From NCBI RefSeq assembly GCF_001687605.2, contig NZ_CP016539.2:2138501-2202500 (forward strand): a stretch of DNA of 64,000 bases. Direction: 5' to 3'. Positions within the stretch are counted from its first letter, which is position 1, and every line of letters starts with the position of its first letter. Below, piece after piece: positions 1 through 8,573 of the stretch. Origin of the DNA: Planococcus plakortidis (GTDB taxonomy: Bacteria; Bacillota; Bacilli; Bacillales_A; Planococcaceae). The position numbers were made by a program, and so were the translations under genes. Below the pieces are notes generated by a model. It was not told the origin of the DNA, did not search any database, and was given only the letters and a program-made list of their open reading frames with translations.

Positions 1-20
1 ATGAAATCTCTAGTGGTCAT
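1..20 (-). CDS. Start of next oligopeptide ABC transporter gene (AppF/OppF-like), cut by window edge
   Basis: An ATG at 20-18 on the minus strand overlaps the TGA stop of the upstream OppD/AppD reading frame (17-19) in an ATGA arrangement, which is typical of translationally coupled ABC transporter genes. Only six codons lie inside the window, reading M-T-T-R-D-F. In the B. subtilis app operon appD is followed by appF, the second ATP-binding subunit, so that is the expected product. The identity comes from position, not from sequence. Confidence 0.4.
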
Positions 21-1061
21 AATGCGGCGGCTCCTTCTCGTTCTCTTTTTCCGTCCGTAGGCCAACTTTCTTCATATAATAGACATGCAGCTTCATGCCG
101 ATCGGCTACTTCCGCAAGTTTTGGCGTTACCGTCAAACATTCTGCCATTGCCTTCGGGCAGCGGTTCGCGAAACGGCATCCGACTTGCGGCATATTGACG
201 ACAGATGGCACCAAGCCCTCGATTGTGGCAAGTTCTTCGACCTCTTCATCCATTTTCGGAATCGCTTTCATCAATAATTCCGTGTACGGATGCTTCGGGC
301 TTTCGAACAAGTCTTCAACAAATGCGCGCTCCACGATTTTTCCTGCATACATGACCAGGACTTCGTCGCAGATTTCTGCCACAACGCCTAAATCATGTGT
401 GATGAGAATGATCGACATATCGTTCGCTTCCTGTATCCCTTTCATCAGCTCGAGGATTTGGGCTTGTACCGTAACATCCAATGCAGTTGTTGGCTCATCG
501 GCAATCAACAGTTTCGGCTGGCAGGCAATGGCCATGGCGATCATGACCCGCTGGCGCATCCCCCCGACAATTGGTGGGGTATTCAGTGACGATTTGTTCG
601 GCACGCGGAATCCCGACTTGCTTCAAAAGGGCAATGGAGCGCAACCGGGCTTCTTTTTTCGTCAGCTTTTCATGGTTCAAGATCACTTCTTCTATTTGAT
701 AGCCGATAGTGAAGACCGGATTGAGCGAAGTCATCGGTTCCTGGAAAATCATCGAAATATCTTTACCTCGGATGCTGTTCATCTGCTTGTCCGAAAACTT
801 GGAAATATCCTCCCCTTCGAATTCGATCTCACCGCCCCTGATCTTGCCGATTCCATTCGGCAGCAATTGCATGACGGACAATGACATGACGCTTTTGCCG
901 CAGCCAGATTCACCCACTACCCCTACGATTTGCTTAGGCTGCACGTCAAAACTGACTCCCTCGACTGCATTATAATATTCCCCGTCTATTTTGAACCCTG
1001 TCTGTAGGTTCTTGACCCGCAAGAGCGGTGTATTCCCAATGGATCCGTATATTGTTGCCAT
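17..1061 (-). pseudogene. appD: Peptide ABC transporter ATP-binding protein (OppD/AppD family), frameshifted as read
   Basis: This is an ATPase subunit of an oligopeptide importer; it powers uptake from the cytoplasmic side of the membrane. The N-terminal part has Walker A (GESGCGKS) and the Q-loop ([12 protein letters not shown]). The C-terminal part has GGMRQRV, Walker B ([12 protein letters not shown]), the H-loop (LITHDLG) and the Opp/Dpp C-terminal cysteine motif (GCRFANRCP). The two parts lie in different frames. Adding one base in the G-run 576-579 and one in the C-run 560-565 (plus-strand view) restores the family signature YPHQLSGGMRQR and a protein of about 348 residues, the usual length. 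The ATG at 1061 has a GAGGTG ribosome binding site. In B. subtilis appD is the first app gene and lies beyond fabHA-fabF, as here. The break is probably a homopolymer sequencing error, but a true pseudogene is possible. Confidence 0.85.
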
Positions 1062-1271
1062 GAAAACACCTCAAAATTCTTTTTTTTCTGTCAATTCTAA
1101 CTAGTTTTAAGCATATTACAAAAGTATTACATACGCAATATAATTTTTGTATTTCAAGCAATGATTACCAAAATAGATAATCCTTGCTTCCCTCTATCCC
1201 TTGCTGTCATTGGGTTTCGCTGCTTATTCTTTATTTTCATATTTTTACCATATTAAGAAATGTATAATAAA

Positions 1272-1297
1272 AAAAGCTCCCGGCATCGGGAGCTTTT
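1272..1297 (-). terminator. Rho-independent terminator after fabF
   Basis: Perfect 11-bp stem (AAAAGCTCCCG / CGGGAGCTTTT) with a GCAT loop lies 10 bp past the fabF stop. On the minus strand it is followed by a T-rich run. Confidence 0.85.
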
Positions 1298-1306
1298 GAA
1301 TATGAC

Positions 1307-2542
1307 TTATATTTTTTTCAATACGAGCGAAGCGTTATGGCCGCCAAACCCGAGTGAATTGCTCATGGCATACGAGAAGTCCGCGGTTCTTGCTTCATTC
1401 GCGACATAATCCAGATCCAATTCTTCATCCGGTGTTTCGTAATTGATTGTCGGCGGCATGATGCCTTCCTTCAAAGCCAAGGCCGTAAAGATGGCTTCGA
1501 TTCCGCCTGCAGCACCGAGCAGATGCCCTGTCATCGATTTCGTCGAACTCATGCCCAGTTTGTAAGCATGGTCACCGAATACGGTTTTGACCGCCATCGT
1601 CTCGAACAAATCGTTATACGGGGTGCTTGTTCCGTGGGCATTGATATAGCCGACATCCGTCTTTTCGATGCCTGCGTCATCAATGGCTTGCTGCATGGCA
1701 CGCGCTGCCCCTTCGCCGCCTGGGGCCGGTGCTGTAATATGATGGGCATCGCCTGTCGAACCGTATCCGACAAGTTCTGCGTAGATTTTTGCGCCGCGTG
1801 CTTTGGCATGTTCGTATTCTTCCAGGATGACGATCCCTGCACCTTCACCGATAACGAAGCCATCGCGGTTTTTATCGAACGGGCGCGATGCGGTCGATGC
1901 ATCATCATTTGTCGTCAACGCGGTATTCGCCGTAAATCCGGCAACAGACAGGCGGGTGATCGGAGCTTCCGCGCCGCCGGAAATCATGACATCGGCATCG
2001 CCGCGCTGGATGACTTTAAAGGCATCACCGATCGAGTTCGTACCCGATGCACAAGCCGTTACCGAGCAGGAGTTGATCGCTTTCGCGCCGAAATGGATCG
2101 ATACCTGCCCAGACGCCATATCCGGAATGATCATCGGCACGAAGAATGGGCTGATGCGGCGGACACCGCGGGAGTTCAAGACGTCCATCTGGTTCTCGAT
2201 CGTTTCCATTCCGCCGATCCCCGAGCCGATCCAGACACCTGTGCGAAGCGCTGTCTTTTCATCCAGCTCAAGCGCTGCATCCTTCATCGCCATGATGGAT
2301 GATGCGAGTGCGTAATGAGTGAAGCGGTCCATCTTACGGGCTTCTTTGCGCTCGATATACTCTTCGATCGAAAAAGCCTTCAATTCAGCGGCAACTTTCG
2401 CCGGATACTGATCGGCATCGATGCGCGTTAACGGGCCGACGCCAGAACGTCCTTCCTTTACCGCTTCCCACGTAGATTCCGCACTATTTCCAAGCGGTGT
2501 TACGGCACCGATACCTGTAATGACTACACGACGATTTTCCAT
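1307..2542 (-). CDS. fabF: Beta-ketoacyl-ACP synthase II (FabF)
   Basis: This enzyme elongates acyl-ACP by condensation with malonyl-ACP in cytoplasmic type II fatty acid synthesis. The thiolase-fold triad is intact: the nucleophile Cys in TACASG, the first His in NAHGTSTP and the second His in [10 protein letters not shown]. From the ATG at 2542 it is 411 residues, the normal family length. A longer frame opens 7 codons upstream, but AAGGAAG sits about 9 bases before 2542 and the FabF consensus begins at [10 protein letters not shown]. It lies just downstream of fabH under the same FapR-controlled promoter and ends in a strong terminator. Confidence 0.97.
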   Translation of the reverse strand: MENRRVVITGIGAVTPLGNSAESTWEAVKEGRSGVGPLTRIDADQYPAKVAAELKAFSIEEYIERKEARKMDRFTHYALASSIMAMKDAALELDEKTALRTGVWIGSGIGGMETIENQMDVLNSRGVRRISPFFVPMIIPDMASGQVSIHFGAKAINSCSVTACASGTNSIGDAFKVIQRGDADVMISGGAEAPITRLSVAGFTANTALTTNDDASTASRPFDKNRDGFVIGEGAGIVILEEYEHAKARGAKIYAELVGYGSTGDAHHITAPAPGGEGAARAMQQAIDDAGIEKTDVGYINAHGTSTPYNDLFETMAVKTVFGDHAYKLGMSSTKSMTGHLLGAAGGIEAIFTALALKEGIMPPTINYETPDEELDLDYVANEARTADFSYAMSNSLGFGGHNASLVLKKI

Positions 2543-2604
2543 TTCTTTTACTTCCTTTCGCATATCCGATTATTTCCCCCACTTCATGGCAATTGCGCCC
2601 CAAG

Positions 2605-3501
2605 TCAATCCGCCCCGAAGCCGACCATGACGACGACATCATCGTCTTTGATCCGGCCTTCCTCTAGATCTTCCACTAGGGAAATCGGGATCGACGCTGC
2701 TGAAGTGTTTCCGTATTTTTGTATGGTTTTCGACATTTTCTCAACCGGCAAGTCCAGGCGTGCCCGGGAAGATTCCATAATCCGGATATTTGCCTGATGC
2801 GGGATGAGGAAATCGACATCCTCTTTTTTCAATCCTGCTTTTTCGATGACATGGATGGCTGACTCACCCATTTGACGTACCGCGAATTTGAACACTTCAC
2901 GGCCATTCATCACCAAATGCTTGTTCTGATACAAATGTTTCCCGCCAGAGCCGTCCGCCCCGAGTTCGAACGATAGAATCCCGCGTCCTTCCGATACCTT
3001 GCCGATGACGGCAGCTCCGGCTCCATCACCGAACAGCACAGCCGTATTGCGGTCTTCCCAATTGGTGATCTTCGACAGCTTCTCAACACCAACTACTAAG
3101 ACGTAGCGATAGGTATCCGATTCGATGAACTGTTTCGCTGTAATGACACCATACATGAAGCCTGCACACGCCGCAGAGATATCCATGGCGGCTGCATTCA
3201 CTGCGCCGATTTGCTGCTGGATATCGCATGCGACAGATGGAAACGGGCGGTCGGGCGTAACTGTCGCCACCAGGATCAACCCGATGTCTGCTGGATCGAT
3301 GCCAGCATCTGCAATCGCCTTCTGTGCCGCGACCCGTGCCATATCCGACGTATCTTGTTCATCGTTTGCGATGCGGCGCTCTTCAATTCCGGTCATGGTC
3401 CGGATCCATTCATCCGAAGTATCCATGCGCTGCTCCAAATCAAAATTGGTCAGTTTATCTTCCGGCAGGCATCTGCCGGTACCGATGATTCCAGCGTTCA
3501 T
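2605..3501 (-). CDS. fabH: Beta-ketoacyl-ACP synthase III (FabH), 3' end frameshifted as read
   Basis: FabH starts fatty acid synthesis by condensing an acyl-CoA primer (branched-chain in Bacillales) with malonyl-ACP. The catalytic Cys is in SAACAGF, the His in IPHQAN and the Asn in YGNTSAAS. The ATG at 3501 fits the family start (MNAGIIGTG) and follows a GAGG site. As read, the protein ends after VMVGFGAD. One extra base in the C-run 2613-2616 changes the tail to [18 protein letters not shown] with a stop at 2570-2572, giving 310 residues, exactly the family ending. The stop at 2605 is therefore most likely an assembly error. If it were real, the conserved C-terminal strand would be lost. 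Confidence 0.95.
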   Translation of the reverse strand: MNAGIIGTGRCLPEDKLTNFDLEQRMDTSDEWIRTMTGIEERRIANDEQDTSDMARVAAQKAIADAGIDPADIGLILVATVTPDRPFPSVACDIQQQIGAVNAAAMDISAACAGFMYGVITAKQFIESDTYRYVLVVGVEKLSKITNWEDRNTAVLFGDGAGAAVIGKVSEGRGILSFELGADGSGGKHLYQNKHLVMNGREVFKFAVRQMGESAIHVIEKAGLKKEDVDFLIPHQANIRIMESSRARLDLPVEKMSKTIQKYGNTSAASIPISLVEDLEEGRIKDDDVVVMVGFGAD

Positions 3502-3533
3502 CTCTATATCCCTCATTTCGATTAACATCAATT

Positions 3534-3552
3534 ATTAGTACCTGGTGTTAAT
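3534..3552. promoter_or_regulatory. FapR operator
   Basis: The sequence ATTAGTACCTGGTGTTAAT is an imperfect palindrome. The left half, ATTAGTACC, matches the FapR half-site exactly, and the right half differs from GGTACTAAT at two positions. It abuts and overlaps the -10 box of the fabH promoter, so FapR would block fabH-fabF transcription until malonyl-CoA or malonyl-ACP releases it, as known in Bacillus. Confidence 0.85.
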
Positions 3553-3579
3553 AATACGCCCTTTTCTCACTGATTTCAA
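3551..3579 (-). promoter_or_regulatory. Sigma-A promoter of fabH-fabF
   Basis: On the minus strand the -35 is TTGAAA (3579-3574), followed by a 17-bp spacer and the -10 TATTAT (3556-3551), about 50 bp before the fabH ATG. The FapR operator begins inside the -10. Confidence 0.85.
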
Positions 3580-3691
3580 GTCACCGCCATATTTCCGACA
3601 AAAACTTTCGAAACGCGCGAAACTTCCTTTCTGAAAAGGCTTCCTTATGCTATGATAAAACTAGTTATTCTATGTATAGAGGTGAAAACAG

Positions 3692-3874
3692 ATGCAATAT
3701 ATTGGAACACTTTTCTGGTCTGTCCTTATTATTTCCATGTTGAATTATGTAGTAAGTGCCGTGCAAAACGTGCCATTTGATTTCATGATGGGTATCTTTA
3801 TGGCAGTAGCCGTCACTGTATTGGTTATCTTGATGGATGCCATCATCCCGAAAGAAGCAGCGAAAGAATATTAA
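3692..3874 (+). CDS. Small membrane protein, DUF2929/YjzD-like
   Basis: This is a 60-residue protein with two predicted membrane helices (about residues 5-24 and 30-52) separated by a short loop, and a charged C-terminus (KEAAKEY). Size, two-helix layout and the fab/app neighbourhood fit the DUF2929 (YjzD) family of Bacillales, whose function is unknown. The ATG follows GAGGTG, and a strong terminator follows the stop, so it is expressed alone. The family name is recognition from overall pattern only. Confidence 0.7.
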   Translation: MQYIGTLFWSVLIISMLNYVVSAVQNVPFDFMMGIFMAVAVTVLVILMDAIIPKEAAKEY

Positions 3875-3881
3875 TAACGAT

Positions 3882-3914
3882 AAAAAACGGAAGCCCACGT
3901 GGCTTCCGTTTTTT
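3882..3914 (+). terminator. Rho-independent terminator after the DUF2929-like gene
   Basis: A 14-bp perfect stem (AAAAAACGGAAGCC / GGCTTCCGTTTTTT) has a 5-base loop. The T-run makes it work on the plus strand, and it may also work in reverse. Confidence 0.9.
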
Positions 3915-4161
3915 ATTAAAGTGAATCTAATGCTTTTCTAAAGAAGAAAGAACAGAAGCCGTATTTTTCGAAACTTATCGCACGACACCGCAGGCTCGCG
4001 CCCAAGCATTCTCATCCGTTTCGAAAACCTTGTGCTCAATTCTCACTGAGTTCGAGCATCGCAGAAAAAGAGTCGCTCCCGCATCTGCCTGGCAGATGCG
4101 GCGCAAATGAATTCGGTCGTTTCGTCACTTACGCTGCTCATTAATTTTTTTCAGCATTTTG
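3915..4161. other. Non-coding stretch with a perfect hairpin, possible dispersed repeat
   Basis: No reading frame with a ribosome binding site was found here. It contains the near-continuous palindrome CGCATCTGCC-T-GGCAGATGCG at 4080-4100 and a GC-richer, non-coding-looking sequence on both sides. The hairpin has no T-run on either strand, so it is not an obvious terminator. An intergenic repeat family or a structured RNA are both possible. Confidence 0.35.
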
Positions 4162-4190
4162 AAAGCCGCATTTCAATGAAATGCGGCTTT
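4162..4190 (-). terminator. Hairpin downstream of clpB
   Basis: A perfect 13-bp stem (AAAGCCGCATTTC / GAAATGCGGCTTT) with a 3-base loop lies immediately after the clpB stop (4194-4196). The T-run on the minus strand is short, so termination is probable but not certain. Confidence 0.6.
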
Positions 4191-4193
4191 TCC

Positions 4194-6329
4194 TTATACA
4201 GTGATTAGCAATTGTTTATTGGCATCCATCGAAACTTTCAAAGTAGACCCTGGAGTGACATCTCCTTTGATCAATTCCTTGGCGATGCGCGTCTCGATTT
4301 CACGCTGGATAAAGCGTTTTAGCGGACGCGCCCCGAAGACAGGATCGGTTCCTGCTTCAATGATATAGTCGATGACCGAATCTTCGACTTCCAAGGAAAT
4401 TTGCTGTTGTTTCATGCGAGCGGCCAATTCGCCGATCATTTTCTTGGCGATGCCATAGAAATGTTTATTGGACAATGAATGGAAAATGACGATATCGTCG
4501 ATGCGGTTCAACAATTCGGGACGGAAATGCTTGCGCAGCTCCACCATGACGATGTCTTCCATGTCATGATCATCACTTTTTTCGCCGATGTGCTGGGAGC
4601 CGATATTCGATGTCATGATGACGACCGTATTCGAGAAGTTCACCAGTCGCCCTTGGCTGTCCGTAATCCGCCCATCGTCCAATATCTGCAACAGGATATT
4701 CGCGACATCCGGATGGGCTTTCTCGATTTCATCCAACAGGACGACGGAATATGGATTGCGGCGGACCGCTTCTGTCAATTGCCCGCCTTCCTCGTAGCCG
4801 ATATACCCTGGAGGCGCGCCGACCAGCCGTGATACGCTGTGCTTTTCCATATACTCGGACATGTCGATGCGGATGAAATGGTCTTCCGAATCGAATAAGT
4901 TCGCTGCCAGCGATTTCGCAAGCTCCGTTTTCCCAACACCGGTCGGCCCAAGGAAAATGAACGAGCCGATCGGTTTTTGTTCATCTTTGATGCCGGCACG
5001 TGCACGCCATACCGCTTCTGTCACGAGTTCGACGGCTCTGTCTTGGCCGATGACGCGCTCTTTCAATGTATCTCCGAGGCGCAATAGCTTTTCACGCTCG
5101 CCTTCGACCAATTTCGTTACCGGAATACCCGTCCAGCGAGCGACGATGCCGGCAATTTCTTCTTCGGTCACTTCTTCTCGAAGCAAACGCTCCCCGCCAT
5201 CCCCGGCAAGTTCGACTTCCATCGCGCTCAGTTCTTTTTCGAGCTCTGGAATTTTCCCGTGGCGCAGCATCGCCGCGGTATTCAAATCATATTTGTTTTC
5301 CGCGTCTTCTAGCTGGCGGCGATATTGGTCCAATTGTTCGCGCTTGGCCTGGATTTTCTGAAGCGATTGCTTTTCTTCGTTCCATTGCTGCTGCATGCCT
5401 TCAGAAGAAGACTTCAGCTCTTCAATCTCTTCGCGCAGCGCAGCGAGGCGTGTTTTGCTCGCTTCGTCTTTTTCTTTTCGAAGCGCCTGCTCTTCAATTT
5501 CGAGCTGCATGAGACGCCGCGTCACTTCATCCAGTTCCTGTGGCATGGAGTCGATTTCTGTCCGGATCATCGCACACGCTTCATCGATCAAGTCGATTGC
5601 CTTGTCCGGAAGGAATCGTTCTGTGATATAGCGGTCAGACATCGTCGCGGCTGCAACGATCGCCCGGTCATGGATGCGTACCCCGTGGTGGAGTTCAAAA
5701 CGCTCTTTCAACCCGCGGAGAATCGATACCGCATCTTCGACAGATGGCTCGCGCACCATCACTTGTTGGAAGCGCCGCTCAAGCGCTGCGTCTTTTTCGA
5801 TGTGCATGCGGTATTCATCGAGCGTGGTGGCTCCGATGCAATACAGCTCTCCGCGCGCAAGCATCGGTTTGAGCATATTTCCGGCGTCCATCGCGCCTTC
5901 CGTTTTACCTGCGCCGACGATCGTATGGATCTCGTCGATAAACAGGATGATCTGCCCTTCGCTGTCTTTCACTTGCTTTAATACGCTTTTCAGCCGTTCC
6001 TCGAATTCCCCCCGGTATTTTGCGCCTGCAATCAGCGCACTCATATCGAGTTCATATATGACGCGATCCTTCAAGCCTTCCGGCACATCGTTTCGGACGA
6101 TGCGCTGCGCCAAGCCTTCCACGATTGCGGTTTTCCCGACACCCGGTTCTCCGATCAGTACCGGATTATTCTTTGTCTTTCTGGATAGAATCCGGATGAC
6201 ATTGCGGATTTCCTGATCGCGCCCGATGACCGGATCCATCTTTCCGGACTGTGCTTGTTCAACCAAATTGCGGCCGAATTGTTCCAATGGCGATTTTTGT
6301 TCTTCGTTTGGGTTTTGGAATTGAACCAA
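4194..6329 (-). CDS. clpB: ClpB-type Hsp100 disaggregase lacking the N-terminal domain
   Basis: This AAA+ ATPase would pull polypeptides out of aggregates with the DnaK system. It has two nucleotide-binding domains: NBD1 with GEPGVGKT and LFIDEIH, and NBD2 with GPTGVGKT and [12 protein letters not shown]. Between them lies a long charged coiled-coil M domain (about residues 265-390), which marks ClpB rather than ClpC or ClpE. At 711 residues it is about 145 shorter than standard ClpB, and the whole Clp_N domain is absent. The TTG start at 6329 follows AAGGGAG and is directly preceded by an in-frame TGA, and the upstream DNA is promoter, so the domain is not hidden in another frame. Pore loops ([23 protein letters not shown]) are intact. 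It is expressed from a CtsR-controlled promoter. Confidence 0.93.
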   Translation of the reverse strand: MVQFQNPNEEQKSPLEQFGRNLVEQAQSGKMDPVIGRDQEIRNVIRILSRKTKNNPVLIGEPGVGKTAIVEGLAQRIVRNDVPEGLKDRVIYELDMSALIAGAKYRGEFEERLKSVLKQVKDSEGQIILFIDEIHTIVGAGKTEGAMDAGNMLKPMLARGELYCIGATTLDEYRMHIEKDAALERRFQQVMVREPSVEDAVSILRGLKERFELHHGVRIHDRAIVAAATMSDRYITERFLPDKAIDLIDEACAMIRTEIDSMPQELDEVTRRLMQLEIEEQALRKEKDEASKTRLAALREEIEELKSSSEGMQQQWNEEKQSLQKIQAKREQLDQYRRQLEDAENKYDLNTAAMLRHGKIPELEKELSAMEVELAGDGGERLLREEVTEEEIAGIVARWTGIPVTKLVEGEREKLLRLGDTLKERVIGQDRAVELVTEAVWRARAGIKDEQKPIGSFIFLGPTGVGKTELAKSLAANLFDSEDHFIRIDMSEYMEKHSVSRLVGAPPGYIGYEEGGQLTEAVRRNPYSVVLLDEIEKAHPDVANILLQILDDGRITDSQGRLVNFSNTVVIMTSNIGSQHIGEKSDDHDMEDIVMVELRKHFRPELLNRIDDIVIFHSLSNKHFYGIAKKMIGELAARMKQQQISLEVEDSVIDYIIEAGTDPVFGARPLKRFIQREIETRIAKELIKGDVTPGSTLKVSMDANKQLLITV

Positions 6330-6352
6330 TCAAATCACGCTCCCTTGATTAA

Positions 6353-6369
6353 TTTGACCATCTTTGACT
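6353..6369. promoter_or_regulatory. CtsR operator upstream of clpB
   Basis: On the minus strand AGTCAAA-GAT-GGTCAAA matches the CtsR direct heptad repeat (A/GGTCAAA-NAN-A/GGTCAAA) perfectly. It lies between the -10 and the start codon, where repressor binding blocks transcription until heat shock. Confidence 0.92.
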
Positions 6370-6375
6370 AATTTG

Positions 6376-6404
6376 ATTATATGATTGCCCCGCTCCTTTT
6401 GCAA
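6376..6404 (-). promoter_or_regulatory. Sigma-A promoter of clpB
   Basis: On the minus strand TTGCAA (6404-6399), a 17-bp spacer and a perfect TATAAT (6381-6376) lie just upstream of the CtsR operator. Confidence 0.88.
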
Positions 6405-6420
6405 TGGAAATGCTCATTAA

Positions 6421-6456
6421 AAAAAGCTGCAAGGAATTTCTTCCTTGCAGCTTTTT
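6421..6456 (-). terminator. Terminator after the DUF59 gene
   Basis: A perfect 16-bp stem (AAAAAGCTGCAAGGAA / TTCCTTGCAGCTTTTT) with a TTTC loop lies 10 bp past the stop at 6467. It separates this gene from clpB. Confidence 0.9.
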
Positions 6457-6466
6457 GCTGTTTTTT

Positions 6467-6775
6467 TTAACGAACGCCGAGTGCCATTTTGGCATAGCGC
6501 GACATATGGTCTTTGCTCCAGACAGGCTGCCAGACGATTTTCACGTCGACTTCTTCGACTTCCGGTAACTCGTATAAGGATGTTTTGACCATCTGGACGA
6601 TTTGAGGTCCCATTGGGCACCCCATGGAAGTGAGTGTCATCGTGACTACGCAGAAACCATCTTCGGATAATTCCACATCATATACAAGACCCAAATTGAC
6701 GATATCAACACCCAGTTCCGGGTCGATGACATTTTCAAGTGCGCCCAATAGATAATCCTTTGTTTCTTGATCCAT
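6467..6775 (-). CDS. sufT: Metal-sulfur cluster biosynthetic protein (DUF59/MIP18, SufT/YitW-like)
   Basis: This 102-residue DUF59 protein belongs to the family that helps mature Fe-S proteins in the cytoplasm. It has the family core (VIDPELGVDIVNLGLVYDV), the conserved Cys in the SMGCPMGP loop, and a C-terminal VWSKDHMS segment. The start at 6775 follows AAAGGAGGG. In B. subtilis yitW lies next to yitV and yitU, and the same three genes are adjacent here, though yitU is divergent. Client proteins cannot be told from the sequence. Confidence 0.9.
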   Translation of the reverse strand: MDQETKDYLLGALENVIDPELGVDIVNLGLVYDVELSEDGFCVVTMTLTSMGCPMGPQIVQMVKTSLYELPEVEEVDVKIVWQPVWSKDHMSRYAKMALGVR

Positions 6776-6843
6776 TCGGAATCCCTCCTTTTCCTGTTAC
6801 TGCTTATCTTATCAAACATCCATGCGAAATGAAATTGACTTGC

Positions 6844-7611
6844 TTATTCGTTTAAGCGATCGGCGATCCATCCAGTCACAGAGAGCATCCCTTTCCGGCT
6901 GACCGCGTGAGCGGCTTCTGTTTCTTTCAGGAACATCAAACGTTCAGGATAGGCGGCATAATCCTGCTGCAATGCATGGAAAAGCCGGTTGGTCGGTTCG
7001 AATGGGACAGTCGGGTCTTTCACGCCGTGCCAGAAAAAGACCGGGCGCCCACCGAAGGCCTGGCGGTTCAAGCTGATATCAAAACGCGACAACGCCTGAA
7101 GCATCCTTTCGCGCTCTTCTTCCGTGAGCGGCAAATCAAACCCGCGCGATTCGTATTGCCTCATCTGAGCTTTCGCCAGCTCCACGTAATTGCCTGATCC
7201 CATCATGACTGCAGCCGCTTTGATCCACGGATGCGCAGTCAATGCGCCAAGCGTTGTGATGCCGCCCATCGAGGTACCACCGACAGCCGGTTCCCCACTG
7301 GTCAATTGGCGCTTATGCAATTCATCCTGCAAAAATCCTAGCTCTTCAATCGAGGTCAGGACGATTTCCCAGAAGCGCAGGCTGATCTGAACCTCATCAA
7401 GCGACTGGTCCCGTTCCCCATGAAGCAGCGCATCGGGCAGGATGACCCGAACCCCTCTTTTCGCCCATTGCCAAGCGTAATGCAAATTATGTTCTTTAGC
7501 ACTCATATGGCCGTGCAGAAAAATCACGGTTGGCAAGGGCCCGCCATCGTGTCCATCGGGGATGATATGTAAGACGGGGATATGTCCCCATGCTTCGTTT
7601 TCTACTCTCAT
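6844..7611 (-). CDS. yitV: Alpha/beta-hydrolase, prolyl oligopeptidase-like esterase (YitV family)
   Basis: This cytoplasmic serine hydrolase has 255 residues. The nucleophile elbow is GTSMGG (about residue 117), the oxyanion region is FLHGHMS, the Asp is in HGVKDPTVP and the His in EAAHAVS, giving a full Ser-Asp-His triad. A GTG frame opens three codons earlier, but the ATG at 7611 is correctly spaced from GAGGAG. No signal peptide is present. Substrate is unknown. Synteny with yitU and yitW supports the YitV assignment. Confidence 0.85.
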   Translation of the reverse strand: MRVENEAWGHIPVLHIIPDGHDGGPLPTVIFLHGHMSAKEHNLHYAWQWAKRGVRVILPDALLHGERDQSLDEVQISLRFWEIVLTSIEELGFLQDELHKRQLTSGEPAVGGTSMGGITTLGALTAHPWIKAAAVMMGSGNYVELAKAQMRQYESRGFDLPLTEEERERMLQALSRFDISLNRQAFGGRPVFFWHGVKDPTVPFEPTNRLFHALQQDYAAYPERLMFLKETEAAHAVSRKGMLSVTGWIADRLNE

Positions 7612-7747
7612 TTGCTCCACTCCTCTCCCTAAATCCTACCAATTTTTCGTGATAGCCGCAAATTAAGACTCCGCCGTCAGGTTTTTTTGACGGATAGCCT
7701 GTATTATCGCTAAACTGAAGATAGATAGAAGGGAGCCGGATTTTTAT

Positions 7748-8560
7748 ATGAAACAACATTTGATCGTACTCGACTTGGACGGAACATTATTGACCGACCA
7801 AAAAGTCATTTCACCTAAAACCAAAATGATATTGGGCAAAGCCCGTGAAGCGGGCCATCAAGTCATGATCGCTACAGGACGGCCATACCGCGCAAGTGAA
7901 ATCTATTACCGTGAACTCGGCTTGAACACGCCGATTGTCAACTTCAATGGGGCCTTTGTCCATCATCCGAAAGATGATGGCTGGGGGCTGCACCACACGC
8001 CGATCGGCTTGGATGTCGTACACGAAGTCGTAGAGTCGATGCATAGTTTCGACTTCCATAACATTGTGGCGGAAGTGCTGGATGACGTCTATGTCCACCA
8101 CCACGATGAGAAACTGATGGACATTTTCAGCTTTGGGGACCCGAGCATCACTACAGGGGATTTGCGGAATTACCTGAAGGCCGACCCGACTTCCATGTTG
8201 ATCCATGCGCCTTACGAGAAAGTCCACGCCATCCACGACCACTTGTCGGAAGTTCATGCGGAAGTGATCGACCATCGCCGTTGGGGCGCCCCTTGGCACG
8301 TGATCGAACTCGTCCGCTCGGGCATGAACAAGGCAGTCGGCATCGACCGCGTCTCGAAATCATTGGGCATCTCGAAAGATCGTATCATTGCATTCGGTGA
8401 TGAAGACAACGACCTGGAAATGCTCGATTTCGCAGGCGTCGGCGTCGCTATGGGCAATGCTATCGAGCCATTGAAAAACATTGCCAATGAAATCACGTTG
8501 AACAATAACGAGGACGGTATCGCCGAACTGCTGATGGACCGTTTGAAACTGAAACTCTAA
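7748..8560 (+). CDS. yitU: HAD-superfamily Cof-type phosphatase (YitU family)
   Basis: This 270-residue cytoplasmic phosphatase of the Cof/IIB subclass has motif I DLDGTLL with the nucleophile and acid Asp, motif II with Thr in IATGRP, a lysine in the C-terminal core, and motif IV GDEDNDLEML. The cap domain occupies about residues 85-190. Members dephosphorylate small metabolites such as flavin or sugar phosphates, and the substrate here is not determinable. It is divergent from yitV and followed after 13 bp by a DegV gene, likely in one transcript. Confidence 0.9.
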   Translation: MKQHLIVLDLDGTLLTDQKVISPKTKMILGKAREAGHQVMIATGRPYRASEIYYRELGLNTPIVNFNGAFVHHPKDDGWGLHHTPIGLDVVHEVVESMHSFDFHNIVAEVLDDVYVHHHDEKLMDIFSFGDPSITTGDLRNYLKADPTSMLIHAPYEKVHAIHDHLSEVHAEVIDHRRWGAPWHVIELVRSGMNKAVGIDRVSKSLGISKDRIIAFGDEDNDLEMLDFAGVGVAMGNAIEPLKNIANEITLNNNEDGIAELLMDRLKLKL

Positions 8561-8573
8561 AGGGGGAAATTCC

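Noticed and set aside
1523-2302. Open frame of 259 codons antisense to fabF
   Set aside because: Shadow frame caused by codon bias in fabF; no ribosome site and no family match. Similar long antisense frames occur over clpB, addA, addB, secA and ftsX.
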